Origin: Porticoccus sp041592135
GTDB lineage: Bacteria; Pseudomonadota; Gammaproteobacteria; Pseudomonadales; Porticoccaceae
DNA length: 10,584 bases
Strand: one strand, 5' to 3'
Assembly: GCA_041592135.1 (NCBI GenBank)
Contig: JBFHQR010000078.1
In this document: piece by piece, positions 6,811 to 10,584 of the stretch
How positions within the stretch are numbered: position 1 is the stretch's first letter
Layout: each line of letters opens with the position of its first letter
The notes under the pieces: generated by a model
What the model was told of the DNA's origin: nothing
Databases searched by the model: none
The model's input: only the letters and a program-made list of their open reading frames with translations
Program-made: the position numbers and the translations under genes

Positions 6811-7599
6811 CTACATAGCCGGTATTGCTAGCGGCACCGGCTGCTGGCGATAGAACTGACACAACAGCCGATAGACCTCGGGCATGGCTTCCTTCATGGT
6901 TTCTGGCGCCTCGAAAAACGCCTCGCTGCACACCGCAAAGAATTCCGCCGGACTGGTCAGGGCATAGTCATCGAGTGGCAACGGACGGTGGTGTCGCCAA
7001 TCATTCTGCAGGCGATCCCAGGCCGCCGTAAAAATATCGTGCCATTCGCCGGGGCGCATGTCCGGGTGCATCGGCGGCGCGCCGTTGGCGCCGTCGCGCA
7101 ACATATCGAGCTTGTGGGCCAACTCGTGAATCACCACATTGCTGGCCCTGCCGTGGCGCGTATCCGCCCCGCTTTCGCAAATATCCTGCCAGGACAAAAT
7201 CACCGGCCCCCGATACCAGGCTTCGCCGCTCAGGCCGGGGCCTCGAGAATGAGTCACGCCATCGTCGGTGCGATAGGGGCGGTTCGGCACAAAGGCGTCC
7301 TCGTAGAGAATCACCGTCTGCCAGCGGTCGTACCAGTGCAGACCGAGATGCAGCACGGGCACACAGGCCATGGTGGCCAGTTTCAGGCACATGGCGTCAT
7401 TGAATTGAAACCCGCTACCGGAAACAAAGGTCTTGCGCACCAGAAAGCGAAAGCACATCTCCCGCAGGGCGTCGCGCTCGGCACCCTGGTAGCGCTGCAT
7501 CACTGGCCAGTCGGCAATGGCGGATTCCCACTGCTCGGCGGTAAAAGCCATTTTTTTAATACGGCGGTTTTCCAACCAGTTTCGCAATCTCTTAAACAT
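6811..7599 (-). CDS. mtfA: MtfA-type M90 zinc metallopeptidase
   Basis: Cytosolic zinc peptidase homologous to E. coli MtfA, which binds the glucose repressor Mlc/DgsA and so affects ptsG expression. From the ATG at 7599 it has 262 residues, close to the family length. The zinc site HELAH is at 158-162, and the third ligand is probably Glu219 in SPAEFFAV; spacing and context match MtfA. Other family stretches are CVPVLHLGLHWYDRW, VILYEDAFVP, GPVILSWQDI and the C-terminal LLCQFYRQ. An in-frame ATG at 7647 would add 16 residues, but the family normally begins near MFKRLRNWLENRR, so I prefer 7599; neither start has a strong ribosome site. Whether an Mlc partner exists in this organism cannot be seen. 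An internal segment (about 7236-7400) is repeated in a relic at 9207-9370. Confidence 0.92.
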   Translation of the reverse strand: MFKRLRNWLENRRIKKMAFTAEQWESAIADWPVMQRYQGAERDALREMCFRFLVRKTFVSGSGFQFNDAMCLKLATMACVPVLHLGLHWYDRWQTVILYEDAFVPNRPYRTDDGVTHSRGPGLSGEAWYRGPVILSWQDICESGADTRHGRASNVVIHELAHKLDMLRDGANGAPPMHPDMRPGEWHDIFTAAWDRLQNDWRHHRPLPLDDYALTSPAEFFAVCSEAFFEAPETMKEAMPEVYRLLCQFYRQQPVPLAIPAM

Positions 7600-7666
7600 A
7601 GTTAACGCGCCATATCCAAGTGCAGGAAAATGTCTTGAATGGACCAAGATTCAATAGGTTTTTACG

Positions 7667-7700
7667 CTGACCTCAGATATCCACTGACCCCAGATACCCT
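7667..7700. repeat. Two-copy 17-base tandem repeat
   Basis: Two adjacent 17-base units, CTGACCTCAGATATCCA (7667-7683) and CTGACCCCAGATACCCT (7684-7700), identical at 14 of 17 positions. They lie between the mtfA start and the truncated DUF488 gene and touch its stop codon. On the minus strand they read GGGGTCAG and GAGGTCAG. Similar GACCC cores occur at 7877 and 7995. Origin unknown. Confidence 0.6.
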
Positions 7701-7821
7701 ACCAGTTTTGCGAGGCAAACTCGCTCTTGGGCACGCCCCGTAGCGGACGGCGGACCGTGCCGATGCGCAGGCCTTCATCCTTTGCCTTGTCTGTACCGAG
7801 ACGCACAATGTGGATGGTCAT
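7699..7821 (-). pseudogene. Truncated DUF488 family gene (N-terminal 40 residues only)
   Basis: A 40-residue reading frame with ATG at 7821-7819 and TAG at 7701-7699. It begins MTIHIVRLGT and continues with EGLRIGTVRRP and RGVPKSEFASQNW, which closely match the N-terminus of DUF488 proteins (normally about 115-130 residues, function unknown). A strong AGGAG ribosome site stands six bases before the ATG (7832-7828). The stop falls where family members carry a tyrosine (W-Y-D-V-W); after it the frame reads G-I-W before similarity vanishes into the 17-base repeats. So this is either a nonsense mutation followed by decay, or a truncation by rearrangement. The remaining two thirds of the domain are absent from this window. 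The short peptide could still be translated, but a DUF488 function is not expected. Confidence 0.7.
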
Positions 7822-7838
7822 TGATGGCTCCTCTGCTC

Positions 7839-7853
7839 ATTCAATCTTTGAAT
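7839..7853. repeat. Perfect inverted repeat upstream of the DUF488 fragment
   Basis: ATTCAA-TCT-TTGAAT is a perfect 6-base inverted repeat with a 3-base centre, 18 bases upstream of the truncated gene's ATG, just outside its ribosome site. It might be an operator or a small RNA hairpin. No regulator can be assigned. Confidence 0.4.
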
Positions 7854-8009
7854 ACAACCGCCGTGGACGCGGCCTTGATCCGACCCCGCTATTGAAAAAT
7901 GGCACTCATCCATAACTGGATTACAGGACAGTCCTACGATTTCCTCAAGGAAAAGAGCGCGCTAAAGGACCACCTAAAGGGGTAGGTTTTATTTGACCCT
8001 ATTGATTGC
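7854..8009. other. Non-coding or decayed stretch with a 28-codon reading frame
   Basis: No recognisable gene. It holds GACCCC (7877-7882) and GACCCT (7995-8000) motifs like those in the tandem repeat. A 28-codon plus-strand frame runs from 7899 to 7985 (MALIHNWITGQSYDFLKEKS, then ALKDHLKG). It has no ribosome site and a stop codon just upstream in frame, so I regard it as a doubtful gene or a fragment. Together with the DUF488 remnant it suggests a site of past rearrangement. Confidence 0.4.
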
Positions 8010-8037
8010 AGATCGTCTTTCGGGGATCGATCTTTTT
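8010..8037 (+). terminator. Possible intrinsic terminator upstream of the bluB promoter
   Basis: AGATCG (8010-8015) pairs with CGATCT (8028-8033) around a 12-base loop, followed by a five-T run. It would block plus-strand transcription from entering the bluB promoter region. The stem is short, and no plus-strand gene needing it lies upstream, so the call is tentative. Confidence 0.35.
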
Positions 8038-8058
8038 GTCGCTTCCGCGCCTCGTTGT

Positions 8059-8087
8059 TTGACAGTATCGTGGCGACTGCCTATAAA
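8059..8087 (+). promoter_or_regulatory. Sigma-70 promoter for the riboswitch-bluB unit
   Basis: A perfect -35 box TTGACA (8059-8064), a 17-base spacer and a near-perfect -10 box TATAAA (8082-8087). A start site near 8094 would put the riboswitch aptamer at the very 5' end of the transcript. The strength of the match suggests a constitutive promoter with control left to the riboswitch. Confidence 0.85.
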
Positions 8088-8097
8088 GAACGCCTTG

Positions 8098-8277
8098 TAC
8101 TTTCAGGTGCCCGAAACCAGCCTACGGTAACGGGAGAATCGGGAAATCGGTGTAACTCCGATACGTGCCCAACGCTGTGAAGGGGATTACGCAGAACGGA
8201 TCATGCGGCCACTGGCATATTGCCGGGAAGGCCTCTGCGTAGGATGAACCTGAGTCAGAAGACCGGCCTGACAGTGA
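8098..8277 (+). ncRNA. Cobalamin (B12) riboswitch
   Basis: Conserved blocks of the cobalamin aptamer appear in the right order: CAGGTGCCCG (8104-8113), GGGAGAATCGGGAA (8132-8145), the B12-box-type GCCACTGG (8208-8215), GGGAAGGCC (8225-8233) and GAGTCAGAAGACC (8252-8264). The terminal helix forms between TCAGG (8103-8107) and CCTGA (8267-8271). The element lies between a near-consensus promoter and bluB, a cobalamin lower-ligand biosynthesis gene, so binding of adenosylcobalamin or a related cobalamin should lower bluB expression. No clear terminator hairpin with a U run separates the aptamer from the ATG, so control is probably at translation initiation. A small hairpin (8308-8326) covers the ribosome site. 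Confidence 0.93.
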
Positions 8278-8330
8278 ATTCGTAGTGTTTGGACAGGCGC
8301 TGCGCTTATTTCCATATAAGGGGAATACTT

Positions 8331-9149
8331 ATGGAAAACCCGCAGACAAGCGCTGCCGCAACTGCCGACAACCGTGATTCCATCAACCGCACCGCGGTCA
8401 CCCAACGCCCTTCGGAGGCCGATCACCAGCCGGCCGTCGATTTTGACGATGCCGATCGCCAGGGGCTCTACAAAACCATCTTCAATCGCCGTGACGTCCG
8501 AGGGCAGTTCAAACCCGACGCCATTCCCGATGAGGTATTGAGCCGGGTGCTCTACGCCGCTCACCACGCCCCCTCGGTTGGCTTTATGCAGCCCTGGGAT
8601 TTCATGGTGATACGGGATCCGGCGGTGAAACAGCAGGTCCACGAAGCCTTTACTGTCGCCCATAACGAGGCGGCGGAGATGTTTCCCGAGGCGAAGCGCG
8701 ACACCTATCGTAAGCTCAAGCTCGAAGGCATCATGGAGTCGCCGGTCAACATCTGCATCACCTGTGATCGCGAGCGCACCGGACCAGCGGTGATCGGCCG
8801 TACCCATATCAAGTCGATGGATGTCTACAGCAGCGTCTGTGCGGTGCAGAACCTGTGGCTGGCGGCCCGGACCGAAGGGCTGGGAGTGGGCTGGGTCAGT
8901 ATCGTCAAGCTGCGGAAGCTACAGGAAGCATTGGGCATCCCCTCCAATATCGTGCCGATCGCTTATCTCTGTGTCGGGTATGTCAGCCACTTCTACCAGA
9001 AACCGGAGCTGGAAAGCGCTGGCTGGTTGCCTCGAGTACCGCTCGAGGAGCTGATTCATTTCGATCAGTGGCACAACCACCGTCACGCTGACGAGGAGTC
9101 GTTGATCGAGCAGATTCAGGCGTTGCAAGGATTCCCTCACAGTTTCTAA
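8331..9149 (+). CDS. bluB: 5,6-dimethylbenzimidazole synthase BluB
   Basis: Flavin-destroying enzyme that uses O2 to convert reduced FMN into 5,6-dimethylbenzimidazole, the lower ligand of cobalamin; a nitroreductase-fold protein of the cytoplasm. 272 residues. Seen: NRRDVRGQF (Asp55 fits the conserved BluB aspartate), HHAPSVGFMQPWDF (80-91), the lid region around 118-140, the MDVYSSVCAVQNLWLAAR helix (163-180) and GLGVGWVSI, with Ser190 in the place of the catalytic-region serine of BluB. The ATG at 8331 has AGGGG seven bases upstream; a TTG at 8289 is in frame but would start inside the leader. The first roughly 43 residues form a polar extension longer than in the approximately 227-residue Sinorhizobium enzyme. 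It appears monocistronic, under the B12 riboswitch. Confidence 0.95.
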   Translation: MENPQTSAAATADNRDSINRTAVTQRPSEADHQPAVDFDDADRQGLYKTIFNRRDVRGQFKPDAIPDEVLSRVLYAAHHAPSVGFMQPWDFMVIRDPAVKQQVHEAFTVAHNEAAEMFPEAKRDTYRKLKLEGIMESPVNICITCDRERTGPAVIGRTHIKSMDVYSSVCAVQNLWLAARTEGLGVGWVSIVKLRKLQEALGIPSNIVPIAYLCVGYVSHFYQKPELESAGWLPRVPLEELIHFDQWHNHRHADEESLIEQIQALQGFPHSF

Positions 9150-9206
9150 GCGCGTTCAGTGATGCTCCAGGGCCTCGATCAGGCGTGATGCGGACCCCTT
9201 TGATGG

Positions 9207-9495
9207 GGACCTCTGGGATGCACCACGCCATCCTCGGTGCGATAGGGTCGGTTCGGCACAAAGGCATCCTCGTAGAGAATCACCGTCTGCCAGCGGTCAT
9301 ACCAGTCCAGGCCGAGATGCAAGAGGGGGACGGCCATGGTGGCTAGCTTCAGGCACATGGCGTCGGTGAAAAATGCCAGCACACTGCGGGGTAGGCTGAC
9401 CTTTAAGGCAACCATACCGTGAACCCCCTCCACGGCGGCAGGAGGGAATAAAGCCAGCCACACAGCCTGCAGTGATTTACAGGATACCCAGAGGC
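9207..9495 (-). pseudogene. Mosaic relic: mtfA fragment joined to isomerase-like gene fragment
   Basis: Two decayed pieces of genes that are intact elsewhere in the window. About 9207-9370 copies the internal mtfA region around 7236-7400. From 9224 on it is about 90% identical by eye, with a 3-base deletion and a 1-base insertion near 9211. About 9390-9495 copies the isomerase-like gene around 6549-6655; the best 49 bases are about 80% identical, with a one-base insertion that shifts the frame. Both pieces keep the minus orientation of their parents, but their order is reversed. On the minus strand they sit in one open frame (residues LFPPAAVEGVHGMVA upstream, then TDAMCLKLATMAVPLLHLG), without the zinc-binding HELAH motif and without the isomerase His48. 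A functional product is unlikely. Confidence 0.75.
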
Positions 9496-9500
9496 TGTAT

Positions 9501-9848
9501 CTAGTTACGGCCCTTCCGCCGATGGCCGATCTTTCTACCCCAAATGATTCCCACTGCAACCGTGGTGAGTTTCAAATAAGTCGTGAAGGCGGCCCAGTAC
9601 AAGTCCTTCATTTGGTGCTCCTTCAAATAGTCTCCAGGCATGGCTGCCAAGGTTCCCAGTGCAGCAAACAGAAATCCCCAGCCCAATCCATAACGCCAGG
9701 AAACAACTACCACGGGGAACAGGTAGGGCAGGATCGACACTATCGGCACACTACTTTTCCGGTTTAACACAGCAAGAAACAATAGCCACAGCGAAGACAG
9801 TACCAGATCCCGTATGAAGCCGAGGTACCTGCTTTGATAGGCGCTCAT
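9501..9848 (-). CDS. Small integral membrane protein of unknown function
   Basis: 115 residues from the ATG at 9848-9846. Four hydrophobic segments are visible at about 11-28, 34-51, 55-71 and 85-103, ending in a basic tail (RKIGHRRKGRN). The segment with ILPYLFPVVVVSWRYGLGWGFLFA, a later LKEHQMKDLYW and a final helix resembles the N-terminal membrane sensing region attached to some histidine kinases and GGDEF proteins. Here no signalling domain follows, so it could be a stand-alone module or a truncated sensor. A TTG at 9911 would add 21 polar residues; no strong ribosome site is visible for either start. Its 3' end abuts the mosaic relic, which might have replaced the rest of a longer gene. 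No function assigned. Confidence 0.6.
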   Translation of the reverse strand: MSAYQSRYLGFIRDLVLSSLWLLFLAVLNRKSSVPIVSILPYLFPVVVVSWRYGLGWGFLFAALGTLAAMPGDYLKEHQMKDLYWAAFTTYLKLTTVAVGIIWGRKIGHRRKGRN

Positions 9849-9974
9849 TGGTCTGGACCAACCGTCGTCATTAGCATTGGATACCGTTGAACTTTCCCTT
9901 GAAGCTGGCAACCTACGCTACTGAATGCCACTGTAAAGTTTCCACCACCCCGGACTCACCTCACATAAAGATTA

Positions 9975-10018
9975 CGTAAAAAAAGCCCTCATCTGTCGAT
10001 GACCCCGGTTTTTTTACG
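9975..10018. terminator. Symmetrical hairpin with A and T arms between divergent genes
   Basis: CGTAAAAAAA (9975-9984) pairs perfectly with TTTTTTTACG (10009-10018), enclosing an inner TCATC-TGTC-GATGA hairpin. This is the usual shape of a bidirectional intrinsic terminator, yet it lies between the starts of two divergent genes (9848 leftward, 10111 rightward), so no known transcript ends here. It might be an attenuator in a long leader, or a relic of a lost gene's terminator. Confidence 0.6.
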
Positions 10019-10110
10019 GTTTCTTTACTTTCTGCTGTGAGTGCCATCTAGAGACTTTATGTGCCGTCTGCATAGGCTTCAAAGGATCGTTGTCGTATCC
10101 GGTTCTGAGA

Positions 10111-10584
10111 ATGCAAAAAAGCTCGCGGTTGGTCACCGTCTTACACTTATGCAGTTTTCTGGTGTTACTTTACAGTCTTTCCATGCCTGTACCGGCTTTA
10201 GTCGGATTGGTCTTTAGCGAAGAGGACCTGACCTCCTTTCTTATAACATTTGTCCTGGCATTTTTCGTTGGGCTGATTGGCTGGCAGATTACCAGCCGTG
10301 GTGACAAGACACTGCAAACTCGGGACGGCTTCATTGTGGCCGTACTTTTTTGGCTGATCTTTTCCGTCATCAGCGCCATGCCTTTTTACCTGGACAGCCG
10401 TCTCAACCTTTCCCTGTCCGATGCTGTGTTTGAAGGGGTATCCGGCATCACGACGACTGGAGCCTCGGTGTTGAACGACATCGACAATTTGCCAAAATCT
10501 ATCCTCTATTACCGCGCCCAATTGAATTTTCTTGGAGGCCTAGGAATCATTGTTCTGGCGGTGGCTGTCCTGCCGTTTCTGGGG
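10111..10584 (+). CDS. trkH: Trk potassium uptake channel subunit TrkH (3' end outside window)
   Basis: N-terminal 158 residues of a protein normally about 480 long; cut by the window end. TrkH is the K+-translocating inner-membrane subunit that works with the cytosolic NAD-binding TrkA. Seen: first helix at about 10-33 (VLHLCSFLVLLYSLSMPVPAL), second at 42-60, RDGFIVAVLFWLIFSVISAMPFY, then the first selectivity-filter loop DAVFEGVSGITTTGASVL (104-121), DIDNLPKSILYYRAQLNFLGG and the following helix. The filter motif T-T-T-G-A and the LPKS..YRA.L..LGG.GIIVLAVAVLP signature are classic. The ATG at 10111 has no in-frame ATG or GTG upstream after the last stop codon and only a weak ribosome site. 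It is divergent from the small membrane protein gene. Confidence 0.93.
   Translation, partial: MQKSSRLVTVLHLCSFLVLLYSLSMPVPALVGLVFSEEDLTSFLITFVLAFFVGLIGWQITSRGDKTLQTRDGFIVAVLFWLIFSVISAMPFYLDSRLNLSLSDAVFEGVSGITTTGASVLNDIDNLPKSILYYRAQLNFLGGLGIIVLAVAVLPFLG

Noticed and set aside
7600..7647. 16-residue upstream extension of mtfA
   Set aside because: The added residues do not resemble the family and no ribosome site supports the earlier ATG; the start at 7599 fits homologues better.
7899..7985. 28-codon plus-strand frame ahead of the bluB promoter
   Set aside because: No ribosome site, no recognisable similarity, and a stop codon directly upstream; mentioned only as content of the intergenic stretch.
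8187..8807. Long minus-strand open frame opposite the riboswitch and bluB
   Set aside because: Antisense to a strongly supported bluB and riboswitch; composition typical of a shadow frame, no domain recognised.
9179..9559. 126-codon minus-strand frame that could be called a gene
   Set aside because: Its start would be a TTG, it overlaps the small membrane gene, and it consists of fragments of two unrelated genes with indels; treated as a relic.
1..10584. CRISPR array, tRNA, rRNA or complete insertion sequence
   Set aside because: No regularly spaced repeats, tRNA-like cloverleaf or rRNA sequence, or transposase coding region was seen on either strand.

Overview
The window (10,584 bases, fairly GC-rich, both strands densely coded) looks like the chromosome of a gammaproteobacterium, probably marine or salt-adapted. 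That is an inference from gene content: a multi-subunit Mrp Na+/H+ antiporter, TrkH, MtfA, BluB and a Rap1a/Tai-type secreted protein. I cannot name a genus.

Left part (1-3853, minus strand): an Mrp antiporter operon read right to left. It begins with a small secreted four-cysteine protein of the Rap1a/Tai type, followed by mnhE, mnhF, mnhG, a fused MnhA-C-terminus/MnhB gene, mnhC and mnhD, which runs off the left edge. Genes overlap by a few bases or are separated by 0-48 bases, so this is one transcription unit. The order E-F-G-(A'B)-C-D differs from the textbook ABCDEFG order, and a further large antiporter subunit is expected beyond position 1.

Middle part (4041-6124, plus strand): an OmpR-family response regulator and a sensor histidine kinase, translationally coupled and divergent from the Mrp operon across a 187-base intergenic region. 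The kinase has an atypical H box. Control of the Mrp operon by this pair is plausible from position only.

Accessory stretch (6125-9848): a small four-helix membrane protein resembling styrene oxide isomerase / hydroxylaminobenzene mutase, then mtfA (M90 zinc peptidase), both on the minus strand and closed by a strong hairpin terminator. Next come a truncated DUF488 gene, short repeats and a mostly non-coding stretch. A near-consensus promoter and a cobalamin riboswitch then control bluB (5,6-dimethylbenzimidazole synthase) on the plus strand. Downstream of bluB lies a mosaic relic combining decayed fragments of the isomerase-like gene and of mtfA in reversed order, followed by a small membrane protein gene. 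The region shows duplication, deletion and decay.

Right edge (9849-10584): an intergenic region with a long symmetrical A/T-flanked hairpin, then the start of trkH, the potassium uptake channel subunit, cut by the window end.

The clearest regulated unit is promoter - B12 riboswitch - bluB: the gene makes the lower ligand of cobalamin and should be switched off when cobalamin is abundant. The most unusual structural features are the mosaic relic at 9207-9495 and the isomerase-like gene beside mtfA.
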